Source of the DNA: Dastarcus helophoroides
Taxonomy: Eukaryota > Arthropoda > Insecta > Coleoptera > Bothrideridae
Direction: 5' to 3'
NCBI GenBank assembly: GCA_028583605.1
Contig: CM053326.1
Coordinates: 16,170,639-16,234,638 of the forward strand
DNA length: 64,000 nucleotides
Shown here: in pieces, positions 33,599 to 45,400 of the stretch
Position numbering within the stretch: position 1 is the first letter of the stretch
How the letters are laid out: each line of letters opens with the position of its first letter
Notes under the pieces: generated by a model
Databases searched by the model: none
What the model saw: only the letters and a program-made list of their open reading frames with translations
What the model was told of the DNA's origin: nothing
Translations under genes and position numbers: made by a program

Positions 33599-35045
33599 CA
33601 CTCAAAAAAATACAAAACATGGGGTTTAGCAAAATAATTAAAATATAAAAAAAGGGGATAGCTTTGTGAACTGTTAATGTAATTAAAAATTGTTTATATG
33701 GAAGAACCCCTCTATGTCGAGATTGGATATAACAAGGAATCGGATACAACAGTGAATTCCTTATACCTTTGCTTGTTGCTCATATTTAACTAGTGTTGTT
33801 TGAAATGAAAATCGCTAAAGGTAATTGTGCCAGTAGCCGGCCACTTTAAAAAGTGGTCCAGTAGTCAGACGCATACTTTAATCTTTCCTAATTTTTTTAT
33901 GCTTGACTATAAATGTAGCAGATACTCTCATAGAAAATATCCATTTTTTACTACATGTATTGTAAAAAAGATATTGATTGTAAAAAAGATATATTTTAAA
34001 AATAAGTTTGTGAAGACAAATAAAATTGTGGTGGCCGACTGCTGGTGGGTGGCCGGTTCCTTCCTGTTATAACAGGGTTCTACTGTATAGAAAACAGTTT
34101 GACATGTAGCCTGGTATTTATCTCAAAGGGTTAATTTAAATTTTATTAAAAATGCAAGTCTGTTTTACCTTATATAAGCATTTCATAAACAAAAGGTAAA
34201 AATCATTCATAAAACCAAATGTGCACACCACGGGAATGATTTTACAGTTTAAAGTATAATTTTTGCAGAAAAGCAGAAAGATCCTCTTCAAGCTTAACAT
34301 AAAAATCTACTTTTGTCTCGAAAACTATTCCTAACATAAACATATCTTATGTTGCACGCGTTTATGGTCAAGACATAGCAGGAGAAATTATTGAGAATTA
34401 TCTGCAGTGGCAGGGTTTTTTTTTTAGTAAAAAATTATTAGGTCGAAGAGAATTATCTGTTCTGGTACCTTTTTTTAATTGCCAAAGTTTATTATTAAAA
34501 AGCGGAAAAAATGCAGCAAATAAATAAAAAATATGCTCACTTAAATGCAGCAATTTTAAACAAAATATGCAAAGTTTTGGGGAAAAATGGAATTCAAAAA
34601 AAATGCAATTAAGTAAATGTTTGCTAATTTCAACATATAAACAAATAAATAAAAGTAGATATTAAGAAAATTCGAACTTTTAGGAAATATTCCCATTTTT
34701 GAGAAAAAAATCATAGATTCTATAAATTTTGAAATAAACCGTTTTCTATTTTTTTTAACAAAAATTGAGAAAATGCCTTCTTTCGAGATAAGTTAATTCG
34801 AGATAAGTTGTTTGTATTGAAAAAATGAAGAAAGCTTAGAGAAGTAAAAATTTAGAGCAAAATCCTGAAATGTCTAAAAAAATCTTATTGTTAGAGAAAA
34901 TATAGTCGAAATTTTAGGAAAAAAATTGAAACTTTGATGCTTCTAATTTCTTTTAAAAAAAATTTTAGACAGTTGAAATTTAGAGAAATTTTAAATTTCT
35001 AAATAAAATCTAAGGTCGCAATATTGAGGAAAAATTCAAAATTCA
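33599..35045. other. no gene seen
   Basis: AT-rich; 34640-35040 is again AAATTT/GAGAAAA array. Nothing else recognised. Confidence 0.4.
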
Positions 35046-35047
35046 TA

Positions 35048-36135
35048 TACAGGCTGGACCATAAGTAATGGTACATAGAGCAAGGGTGGATTTTTCGTAT
35101 AAAAATAACGTGATTTAGCCATATTTACCTTATACCAAAAGTTGATATTAACCGAGATACAGGGTGTCAAAGTTGAAAAAAAAATTTTGATTTTTTTGCA
35201 TAACTGATGAACACATTTTACTATAGATAAGAAATTTCGCATAGGGGGGTTAACAGATTGCCAGTAACTCATAGGGGGTGCCATCTGCGCTGCCCTGTAT
35301 TATTCTAAAGCATCATAAATTTTTTGTGCTTCCATGTACACTTATCTTGAATAGACACTTTTATTTACCTACATTTTTTACGTAAAAAAGGTACACTTTC
35401 TGAATGTTGATACAAGCAAAGTTTGCCGTACGTTTATTTCAAGTTATGTAAAGTGAATTCTTCGCAGTAGATTTCAAAATAAAAGTAATATAACTGACTC
35501 TAAAATAGTTTATATCAAATATTACTCCACTAACATCATTATTTCGCGTATTTTTTAAATTTCTAAAGCAAATTTAAATAACATACCAAAACAAAATTTA
35601 TTTTTAAAAATAAATATTCGAGAAATGATCTTTGTTATGTAAAGGGATTGCAAACAATTAAAAATTTGGCTGTCTTTTCTTAAAATTCATATCCAAATAT
35701 CTGTTTTACCCACCCAGACTATTAAAATTTTCTTGTGCGGACTCAGAGATCATATCTCACATTTCTATGTTAGAAAATAAATTATGTCTTAATTTTTTGC
35801 ATTTTTTTATTGAGATTTTCAAAAATACACAAAAATGTTATGATGACTTAGAGTCATGCAAGATGGCGCAGGTAGCGTCCCCTAGCAGTTGTTTGTAATA
35901 TTTTAGCAAATTACAGTTTGCCGACTTAAAAAACCACCTTGTGCCAAATTTCGTGCCTATATTATAATTTATTCAATAGTTATACGAAAAAATCGAGATT
36001 TTTTTTTCAACTTTGACACCCTGTATCTCTGTTAATATCAACTTTTGGTATAAGGCAAATGTAGCTAAATCACATTATTTTTACACGAAAAATCTACTCT
36101 TGCTCTGTGTACCATTACTTATGGTCCATCCTGTA
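35048..36135. mobile_element. Tc1/mariner-type element with long terminal inverted repeats
   Basis: 1,088 bp, flanked by TA. Both ends read TACAGG(C/A)TGGACCATAA, then GTAATGGTACA, ACCAAAAGTTGATATTAAC and GATACAGGGTGTCAAAGTT, giving arms of about 170-200 bp. The interior, including AGATGGCGCAGGTAGCG near 35860, codes for nothing recognisable. It is a non-autonomous element. Confidence 0.8.
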
Positions 36136-37375
36136 TATTGAAATTTCGCAAAAAGTCGAAATTTCAAATAAAAACTTTAAATTGCCCTAGAAGTAATTTT
36201 TAGAGGAGTTTGAGGAAAAATGTAGAAATTTCTATATAAAGTAAAAAGTAAATTTTTAAGCAAAAAGTGGAACCGTTTTTAAAAATTAAATGAAAATATA
36301 TTAAAATTTCACGACAGATATCGCAATTCCTACAAGTTTTAAAGAAACATTACATTTTTTGAGAAAAAAATGCAATATTGCAAAAAGTAGGCATTTTGAG
36401 AAATACTCGAAAATTAGAGAAAAAAGAGAAAATTTCTATTTCTGAGAAAAACCTTTTTTAATTGAAAAAGAAAATTTAGAGGAAAGTGGAATTTTGCACA
36501 AGAAAATTGAAATAACAGCAAAAAGGTTTAAATTTAGAGAAATAATTTGAAATTTTCCATACCCAAATTTCTCGGAAGAAAAAAGAAAATGAGAACAGTC
36601 GAAATTTCGCAAAATTTTGAATTTATACCTATAAATGTTAGACAACACGAAATTATTAGCAAAAATGCGAGAACTTCAATTTCGAGAAAATAAGTCGAAA
36701 TTTCAACAAAAGCAACATGTAAAGACAAATCGAAAAATCAAAATTTCGTGAAACATGTTGAAATTTCTGCAACTGATGTTTTTTTTTTTAAGAAAATATC
36801 GAAATTTGGAAGAAAACTTCCTAAAATTTTACGAAAAATGCGATTTCAAGAGAAAGTGTCAAATTTCGATTTTTTGTATAAATTTATTTAAAGGAATATA
36901 AAGTTTTTTTAAAATTTCTTTCACAAAATTTCGACTTCTGTCGCATATTTTCGACTATTGCCGAAATTTCGATTTTAAGGTCAAAATACTGACAAGAAAG
37001 TAAAACTTAATTTTAAAGTAGAAAATTTGCGAAAAAATTTATACTTTACATTTATTTTTAAAAAATCGAATTTTGAAATTTCAAGTTTATTCAGTCCAGA
37101 ATTTTCAGAAACAAGTTCAAATTTTGAGATAAACCCGAAATTTACAAGAATTCATAATCAACTGGAAATTTCGATTTTAAAGTTGAAATTTTAGCAATTT
37201 TTTAATTTAAACTGAAAAGTCCCAGAAACGTAGAGAAAAAGTGATTATAAAAATGGTTTTGTACTTACAATTACAAAATTCTGAGAAAGAATTTAATGTT
37301 GAAATTTTAGCAATTTTTTAATTTAAACTGAAAAGTCCCAGAAACGTAGAGAAAAAGTATATGTTTACAGTGTGT
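36136..37375 (+). repeat. strand-polar AT array with an exact 61-bp repeat
   Basis: AAATTT/GAGAAAA units. The 61 bases starting GTTGAAATTTTAGCAATTTT and ending CGTAGAGAAAAAGT occur identically at 37182-37242 and 37298-37358, offset 116, pointing to a recent local duplication. Confidence 0.6.
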
Positions 37376-38533
37376 CCGGGAATCGTCGCGATCAATATCT
37401 GAAAAATCCAAATCTAAAAAATTTGAAAATTAATAATTTAGCAAAGTCGACGAGGCCAACACAACTAAAATATTCGCAAAGTTGTAGTACTTCCAGTTAT
37501 ACCGAAAGTTGACACCAACTTCGTTATTTTAAATGAGATATCCTATATATTTTAGCATGTTTGGATTTTATTTGATATTTTAAGGCTACTTTGGATAACA
37601 AACACTGTTCTTAAAATTTATAGTTTTTGAGATAATTGGATTTTGATAAAAAATTTGACAGATGCATGGTCCCACGAAATTCTTTGTAACTTTTTCCAGA
37701 AACCAGATATTAATTTCCAAAATTATACCAGTATTGTAGAACAAATACGAAAGCTATCTTGCACAACTTTCATAAGTTCAAAAACATTATACAGAGTGTT
37801 GAATTTACGTCTGAATATATTGATAAATTCAAACAGCGATAACGTTGTTATTTTAAATGAACACCCTATATATTTCTAGCCTATTTAGCCATTTAGATTT
37901 TAATTATTTTTTCATTCTATTTAATTTTTTTTAGAAAAAGGGCGAAATTTGTTACCATGTTATATAACGCGCTGCAGCAGTGACAATAATTTTAAAGTAA
38001 GAACATATGAAAGTGCCTTCGAAAGAATAAATAACACTTTTTCTATAGAGACTAAATTTCTTAAATTTCATTAGGGCAAACTAAAGTAAATGGTATTAAA
38101 ACAATTTTCTTTTCGATGTTTCCTCACCACTATATTTTTAGAGATAAAACAAAAAGTGTAAAACAAAAACAGGTCGAAATTACTCTAGAATTATAATGCA
38201 TGTGTTTTTGATATATCTCAATTAGGACCAATTCTGAAAAAAAATCTGATTTTTTATTTAGTACTACGTACTAGCGGTCATTTTAGAAACTAAAAAATAT
38301 TTTTCAGTGGTTTTTCTCTTATTGAAAATTTTGTCCCAAGGCTGTGGGATGATTTATTGCCGAGATATAGCCGGCGTCCACTCTTAATTGGGCACCCGGT
38401 ACATTTAATGCATTTCGCCTTTCGAATTAATTGTTAAATAAAAATAAAATTATTTAATTGCTATTTTGAAGCCTTGTTCAGTGCAATTGTTCAATATTCA
38501 TACCTGCTAACTATATTTACCAATAAAAACTAG
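37376..38533. other. transposon-like AT sequence, no gene
   Basis: Holds TTATTTTAAATGA(G/A) followed by (T/A)(C)CCTATATAT twice (about 37528 and 37850) and GGGCACCCGGTACA near 38390, words typical of insect DNA-transposon ends. No usable ORF. Confidence 0.4.
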
Positions 38534-38884
38534 CCAAGAATCATATCATTTGGCCCAGTGCTATTTTTTGATTCAGGTTTCTGAAATAAACACCTTTTAC
38601 TATAAATAGGATAATTATATTTTATTTCCAATAGGTGGGTCTTAATTAAAAACATTTGTAACATATCTTAACGAAGTTTCAAGGAAAACAAACAGAAGTG
38701 CTGGTTCTAAATATGCTTAAATATGTATATTGATATGTATATTCATATCATTTGGCCCAGTCGGCTTAACGATTTATATCATTTGGCCCACCCAGCTTAA
38801 CGACATATGTCGCCTGTGTAAGGTCACATTTATCTGTTATTTCAGCAGTAATTTACCCAGGCATGATATTAACTAACTTTTTGA

Positions 38885-39100
38885 ACCTTCTTTTGTAAAT
38901 AAATTCTAAGGATTAGCGACTCCTGTAATTCTGAAATATTGCTTGTTGGCGGAGCATTTAATTTTTTTTTTCATTTCTTGCCATAAAATGTCGATAGGTG
39001 AAAGGTCTGGACAACTAAATGTACAATTTAATTCCTCTACATTATGATCTTGCAACCTTCCTTGACAATCTTTGCCTCTAACATACTGCGTCATCGTGTT
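38885..39100 (-). pseudogene. Tc1-like transposase, C-terminal fragment
   Basis: The minus frame reads EDHNVEELN-type sequence (here LQDHNVEELNCTFSCPDLSP), then IDILWQEMKKKI. This fits the SPDLSPIEHLWDEMK block that carries the last catalytic acidic residue of Tc1 transposases. The element inserted at 39109 cuts it from the upstream part. Confidence 0.65.
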
Positions 39101-39108
39101 GGAAAATG

Positions 39109-39679
39109 GGTTTGTTCCAACCGAACATCAAACTAGTTTGCAACCGTCCGGCGCATGTGCAAAATTTACCGTTCCAACCAAGTGCAAACTCCAACCCAAC
39201 TGGCAGTCCGGTGTTCCAACAGTGGTCTTACTAGTTCTTGAATTGATTTGTGATCAGACAGAACAGTCAGCAGCCGAGAGCTTGTACTGGCAGTTGGGAA
39301 CATGCGCAATAAGTAATCGATAAGCGGTATCTAATTTCTCAGCTGTTATTTGTCAATACGATTGTCAAATGTTTTGATCTTGTCGGAGCAAATGTAAATT
39401 GTGTTGTTAAGTTCTGAATTCTATTTTTCATCCACTATATTTGCTCAAAAATAACAAAAATGAATTTCGTAGAGGGATTTATATGTGATGAAGATTTATT
39501 TTCATCGATTTCGATTGAGACAGACGGCGAAGACCAGAGGTTTTCCGAGAAGTCCCAAAGTGCGTTCCAACGTGTACAATCTCAAATCAGTCGGAGTATA
39601 ATACGGAATGCACGCATGCGTACGAACTAGTTCATGAATTAGTCGGAAACTAATCAGAAATGTTCGGTTGGAACAAACC
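39109..39679. mobile_element. DNA element inserted in the Tc1-like transposase
   Basis: Inverted ends: GGTTTGTTCCAACCGAACAT on the left, and the complement of ATGTTCGGTTGGAACAAACC on the right. GC content is higher than the host. An ATG at about 39461 opens a short frame (MNFVEGFICDEDLFSSISIE...), perhaps the first residues of the parent transposase. Target duplication not resolved. Confidence 0.7.
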
Positions 39680-39689
39680 TAATATATTC

Positions 39690-39930
39690 ATTTTCATTTG
39701 ATCTTAACTTGGCATTAAACTTTCTCTGACGATATTAACATTGTTAAACATTTTCTCTTTGAACTTTAAGACCCTGCTTCTGTTATCGCCGACACAATCT
39801 TCAAGTAGCGATTTATCAACAAAATGCCATGGCATTTGAGTCCAATTATTAGGAGATTTTGTCCAAAGTGCCATATTTTTTTCTGCTTCTTAGTCAATAG
39901 CAGTTTCTCTTTTGCCTGAAGCTATAAACC
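39690..39930 (-). pseudogene. Tc1-like transposase, middle fragment
   Basis: The minus strand reads ALWTKSPNNWTQMPWHFVDK, then LEDCVGDNRSRVLKFKE. This recalls the WTxxxWxxVxWSDES segment of Tc1 transposases, heavily worn. Together with 38885-39100 it brackets the insertion at 39109-39679, as expected if one gene was split. Confidence 0.5.
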
Positions 39931-40818
39931 CCTTAAAGAATAATTGAAATGATTAGTAATATATTTACCTCAATAAAACGTAAAGGCTAAGCTTTTTGAA
40001 ATCTTTGAAATGTGTTGACCTGAAAAAGTTTCTACTTGTGTTTTTATTCCATTCCCCATAAACATTTTTATAATCAATGAGACTTATTATTTAAATATAG
40101 ATTTTTTGTTCAAATTTGGTTTATTTTTAATAGATCCTGTGGTATTATATAATTTCACAATATTCCTCACTGTATATCAAGACAAATGGATAATCCGTTT
40201 TGAAGCTACAGAGGTCTATTGCGAACCATTTTATGTTACAATAATTTCTTTTGACGTTTACTTTCAAGTAATGAAAGGCATTTGTTTTAATTGATAAACC
40301 ATAGACGCTTCAGGTCAATAAACATGTCGTTAGCCTGAGCGGGCCAAATGATATGAATGTACAAATTATTAATTTAAGCATGATTAGGTCTACCACTTGT
40401 TATTTGTTTTTATTAAAATTTTGTTCAAATATGTCACAAATATTGTTAATGAAGATCTACACATTGTCAATTAATAATAATTGTCGTATCCACAGTATAA
40501 AGTACTTGTTTCAGAAATTTTCTCAAAAAATAACATTGGGCCAAACTGATATGATCCTGGTCTCGCAGAGCAAATAAATATGAAAATTCCACAATATCTA
40601 AAGTTTTTTTTTGGTTTCTCTTTAGAACATCGTCGACAAAGTATGGTTTTTGACAAAAACGGTTTTTATATACTGTCTTTCCTAAAAAAAAGATTTTTTA
40701 AAACTTTTTGTTTTAATTTTTCGATTGCATCATTGTCTTAAAAGTCAAATATCTTCTAAGCTAAGCTATTAACTGTACGCAATTATGGTCTTCGCTATTC
40801 AATTCAGCGTAAAATTTT

Positions 40819-41240
40819 GTATCATTTCTGCTAAGAAAAGGAAATTACTCTTGGCAGACCCAGATTGCACGGTACCTTAAACTTCAAAATATTCAAAGTC
40901 CTATAATTCATATTTTTCAAATAGAACTAGTTAGTATTTTTTCTTTTTATTATTGGAAGTAGTTTTTTCAACTTTTCCAAACACACTTCCCTCCACACTA
41001 CCCCTACAAAATCTGTGGCCTGTATCATTTTTTTTTGTATCATTTCTGCTAAGAAAAGGAAATTACTCTTGGCAGACCCAGATTGCACGGTACCTTAAAC
41101 TTCAAAATATTCGAAGTCCTATAACTCATATTTTTCAAATAGAACTAGTTAGTATTTTTACTTTCTATTATTGGAAGTAGTTTTTTCAACTTTTCCAAAC
41201 ACACTTCCCTCCACACTGCCTCTACAAGATCTGCAACCTG
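40819..41240 (+). repeat. 218-bp tandem duplication before a non-LTR ORF1
   Basis: Copies begin at 40819 and 41037 with GTATCATTTCTGCTAAGAAA and share GGCAGACCCAGATTGCACGG, ATAGAACTAGTTAGTATTTT and CACACTTCCCTCCACACT. They differ at only a few positions. The second copy runs directly into the gag-like ORF1 at 41245, so these may be promoter monomers of that element. Confidence 0.8.
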
Positions 41241-41244
41241 AAAA

Positions 41245-41700
41245 CCTGCTGTGGCCTAGAAAGACGAGTAAAGGCCCTCAGGAGAAGAAAAGACATCGGG
41301 CAGTGCTTCAAATACCAAGTGTTTAGAGACACGCAGAAGAATTGCTATGCGTACCCAAGCTGCGTCAAATGTGGGCAAAGACATGCAACGAGGAACTGTG
41401 ACCACCCGAAGACACAGCCAGCTAAATGCGCCAGCGGCGAGGGAGCTCACCCAGGGAGCTATTGAGGTTGTCCCGCATTACCGAAGAGCAAAAGCAGTAA
41501 GATTATTACTGCGAAGAGAATCGAGGGGGTTGCTTAACGCAAGCAAACCTAAGGCGAACACAGCAAAGGAGGGAGAAAGCGAAAATAAACAAGAAACAGG
41601 CGACAACAGAAAGAGAAAAGTAAGCATTATCTTATGTGATATGGTAATGCAGTTTAACAGCGCAAGAGCATCTAGAAATGAAGTTTAGAGCTTTATGGGA
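41245..41700 (+). pseudogene. non-LTR retrotransposon ORF1 (gag-like, CCHC knuckles)
   Basis: The frame through RRKDIGQCFKYQVFRDTQKN continues CVKCGQRHATRNC, a C-x2-C-x4-H-x4-C knuckle. It then reads CASGEGAHPGSY-stop-GCPALPK, the last part matching the C..G.HPAxYxGCPxxK pattern of Jockey-group ORF1 proteins. A TGA replaces the residue before GCP, and another stop follows at about 41533. No ORF2 is attached. Confidence 0.7.
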
Positions 41701-42345
41701 AAGATGCAGGAACTACTGAAGATCGTATAATAAATGAAGAAGCAGTTTACTAACCATGAATTTTTGTGTGGTTTCTCCGAGCGCTTGGTTAAGTGACTAG
41801 TAAGCAAAAGAAGAACAAGTTGCTCCACATGTGTCACGAAAATGTTCACAGCACAAATACATGCAGATATGTAAAATCCGAAACAAAGAGAGGTAGACAT
41901 GGAAGGCCTGAGTTTCAAGAGAGGTAAAAGGGTAAGAATAAACGACAAGAGAAACAAGAGTTCTTAAACAGAGCAGGGGGATAAGGGGTAAGAGGAAAGA
42001 ATTCCTGACCCCATAGGAAGATTTGAAGACAAAGACAAAGACGTACGTGGATGCAGGTCCACGAGCTGGAGGTATAACTGGACTCTACTTCTTTAAAATC
42101 TCTGACCTATCCGTCACTACTTCATTAGTAGTTTCAACTCAACTTTTCAGGGTAGACGAGCCTAAAGGTCGCTGGACTTCGACTGTCACGTGATGAGAGT
42201 TAGCCTTCTGGTTGTTACTTATTTTGTGATAGTTTGCACAATAAGAGCGGATGTTTTGTCCATATTAGGGAAGTAACAAATGTTGGTTTTCCCACATTCG
42301 CAAATGCGAATATTCATTCGCGAATGTTGGCTTTTGCACTGGCAC
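41701..42345. other. no gene seen
   Basis: Moderately AT-rich; may include the tail of the ORF1 element. At 42290-42330 the hairpin CATTCGCAAATGCGAATATTCATTCGCGAATG resembles words at 33000-33060, split here only by position in the repeat. Confidence 0.35.
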
Positions 42346-44195
42346 TTAGAGAATTTTGTGAGAAAAATCGCTATTTCCATCGCATTTAGAGAAAAAAAAC
42401 CCAGTTTATAAAAATATTTTTCTTACAATCTTTATTTTTATTTATGTTCTGTCAATCTCGAAATTTATAAAAAATATTTTTTTCTAAATTTTTGTAAAAA
42501 TATTATTTTCAACATTTTTTTATTTTTATTAGAATTTCAATTAAATGTTAAAAACAAATAAACGAATTTTGAGAAAAAGTCGAATTTTAAATAAGAAGCT
42601 CAATTTTAAGAAGACATTTCACAAGTACATAAGACATTTAGATAAATAAAATGAATTTTGAAAAACAGGTTGACATTTCTGGACATTCCAAATTTCGAAA
42701 CAAAACCGTAATATCTATTAAATATTATAATTAAAAAAAAACAGTTTTGGGATAGAGTCGAAATTTATAGGAAATCAAATTTACTATAAAAACCTGACTT
42801 TTTAGAAAAATTTTACAAATATCGAAATTTCGAGAAAAAGAGATTTTTATGCTAAAAACCTAGTTTCAAAAATCCAAACACATTTTAAACAAAAATTCAA
42901 AATTTCGAGAAGAAGATCGACGTTTGGAGAAAAAGATCGGAAATTTCGACAAAAATAGAAATTTAGTAAAAATTCGAATGTTTCCAGAGTCAAATTTTGT
43001 CGAAATTTTGAAAAGAACGAGTTTTGAGAAAAACTATCGAAATTTCTCAATTGCAAATTTATTTTTTAACGATAAAATATCGATATTTTGAGAAAAAGAC
43101 GATTTTTAAGGTAAAACCCGAAAGTTTCGAAAATCCAAACAAATTTTGAAAAAAAATCAAAATTGTGAGAAAAAGATCGAAATTTCGAAAAAATAAGTAG
43201 AAATTTAGTAAAAATTTGAAATTTTCCAGAGAGTCAAATTTTGACGACTTTTTGAAAAAAGGACGAATTGTAAATTTGAATTGTAAATTTCTCGACTACA
43301 TTGGTTCTTCCCCCCTTGGGACGTCAGAAAATATCCACTATTAAGATAAACGTCGAAGTTTTGAGAAACAAGTTGGAATTTGAGTTGTCTGGAGTTTTGC
43401 TCTTTACAAAAATTTAAAATTTTTAAAAAATATCTCAATTTCCAAATAAATATTATTCTAAAAATTTTTATTTTATTGTCAAAAGATCTACCAAATTTCG
43501 ATAAAAAGGCGAAGTTTGATAAACAAATCGAAATTTGCAGAGACGAATTTAAAAAAAAATCGAAATTTTCAATAAAAGTTAAATCTGAGAAATGTCGAAA
43601 TTTTGAGAAAAAAAAAACGACGAATTTTGAGATAGACATTCGAAATTTTGACAAAGTAAAATTTTAAAAAGTCTAATTTCAGAAAAAATTAAAAGAAAAG
43701 GAAATTTTGTAAAAAAGACAAATTTATAGAAAAATATCTAAATTTTAAGGAAAGGGCTAATTTTCAGGAAAAAATGGAAATTTCTGGAGAAGGTTCCCGT
43801 ACTTGAGATTATAAATTTTGGGGAGAGGGGAGAGTAAGCGTCCTGCCCTATTGTAGCTAGCTAGTAGGAAAAGAAAACAACGGAATTTAAACATACTTTT
43901 TATTAGGAGGGTCTGGATGAATTTCTGTATCCATGGACCCCAGTTTAAGAAACCCTGCCTTAGTAGTTGCAGTGTTATCTCATAAATATTTTGCCAAATA
44001 CATTTGCAATATATTAGCATAATTTCTTGCAAATGCGAATATAAAAAAAAACATGCGAAATTTCTCAATTGCAAATTTATTTTTTAACGATAAAATATCG
44101 ATATTTCGAGAAAGAGACGATTTTTAAGGTATAAACCGAAAGTTTCGAAAATTCAAACAAATTTTGAAAAAAAATCAAAATTTTGAGAAAGGTGA
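42346..44195 (+). repeat. strand-polar AT array with a 135-bp direct repeat
   Basis: Plus-polarity units. Segments 43035-43170 and 44056-44190 share GAAATTTCTCAATTGCAAAT, TTTTTTAACGATAAAATATC and GAAAGTTTCGAAAAT in order. A block GGACGTCAGAAAATATCCAC lies near 43319. At 43835-44050 the CCTGCCCTATTGTAGCTAGC and AGAAACCCTGCC words link this block to 32750-33050. Confidence 0.6.
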
Positions 44196-45400
44196 GCTGT
44201 GCCTTAGAAAGCTCATTGTCAACCCTAGAAAAATCGTCACATGTAGTTTTTTATTGTTCTAGTTATAAGATACCCACCTTACAGACTTCATTTGCCCACC
44301 TTAGATAGGTTTTGTGAGGACTTTCTATACCCTTTATTTGCTACTTACTGATTTCAGAACCTTTTATTTTGGTGTCAAAAATTTTTGCGAAGTGGAGTTT
44401 ATTGAATTGAGGTCCCTTTTTTTTGATCATCAACATATTAAGAACCCGATAATGGTATTAGCTACCCTACAAAAAAATCTTAGTTACGCCCGTGGATATG
44501 GACAATTCGCTAGAGTTGTACACTTTTTTCCCCTACGACTACAATCCATCAAAAACAAAAGTACTAAGATTTGAAAAAAAATACAATGATCGTCTATCTG
44601 GAACAACATATTTAAAATTTTTTGAAAATAGTTTCGTACATCCATCAGACTACTAGACGATATTCAATTGAATTTTAGACGAAACATGTACTTTCAGCGT
44701 GATAGTGTTCTTGCTTATATTACTTGAATTGTGATTGATCACCTTAAAAATCATTTTCCACCAAAATAAACAGATTCGAATCTCTTAGGCTGCACCTTTG
44801 GATATAGCTTAAGTCATTATTTTATTCGACAAATCTAAATGACGTAATTCTCCATCGGATTGTAAATTGTGCAGAACTGCAGGGCAAAAAAAAATCATTA
44901 TGCACTTCAAAGATATAGCCATGCAAGCCGCAGCTGATCCATCCATCGAGACGGACGGTATTGGATTGTCCGGAAGTTTGTGCAGGTTTTTATTCTGAAA
45001 AAAAAATGAAACTCACCATTTTCATTGTTTAGCATATTTACGAGCTCTAAGGACTATACCAGGTTATTCATGACATACAACTAGAGGATTTGATCCCGGG
45101 ATCCTGATTTTCGGGATCCCGGGATTTTCGAGATTGGCACCATTTTAAAAAAGTTGTAAAATAGATTGCATCTATCGAAACGCTCAGTGTCAATGTTTTC
45201 AACAAAATTACTTGCCTATCATTTTAATATAAAATAGAAGAAGTTTTATTCCAAACAAACTATGGGTTTGTTGTACTTGGTTTGAAATAAAATCTTTCTA
45301 TCTTGAACTAAAAGGTTTGGTGATGAGACACCGGATGCGTTGTTATTTTTCACATTAAGGGGGTCAATAGAGTGTGACGAGGATGAGGCGAGTCATAAGC
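44196..45400. other. no gene seen; small palindrome near 45094
   Basis: Unique-looking AT-rich DNA. ATCCCGGGATCC and GGGATCCCGGGAT at 45094-45125 form a strong short hairpin. No protein recognised. Confidence 0.4.

Larger units (their letters stand above)
38534..40560 (-). mobile_element. Tc1-like transposon with long inverted repeats
   Basis: Outer ends are inverted: CCAAGAATCATATCATTTGG on the left and the complement of CCAGGATCATATCAGTTTGG on the right. They are followed by matching GAAATAAACACC / GAAACAAGTACT sequence. The word CATATCATTTGGCCC recurs at 38541, 38743 and 38776 on the left, and inverted near 40345 and 40540. Between the arms, two minus-strand pieces of a Tc1-type transposase remain. 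An unrelated element has inserted between them. Confidence 0.7.

Noticed and set aside
43205..43654. 149-codon open frame on the minus strand
   Set aside because: Same array-derived low complexity; the overlapping plus-strand frame is equally open, showing it is a composition effect.
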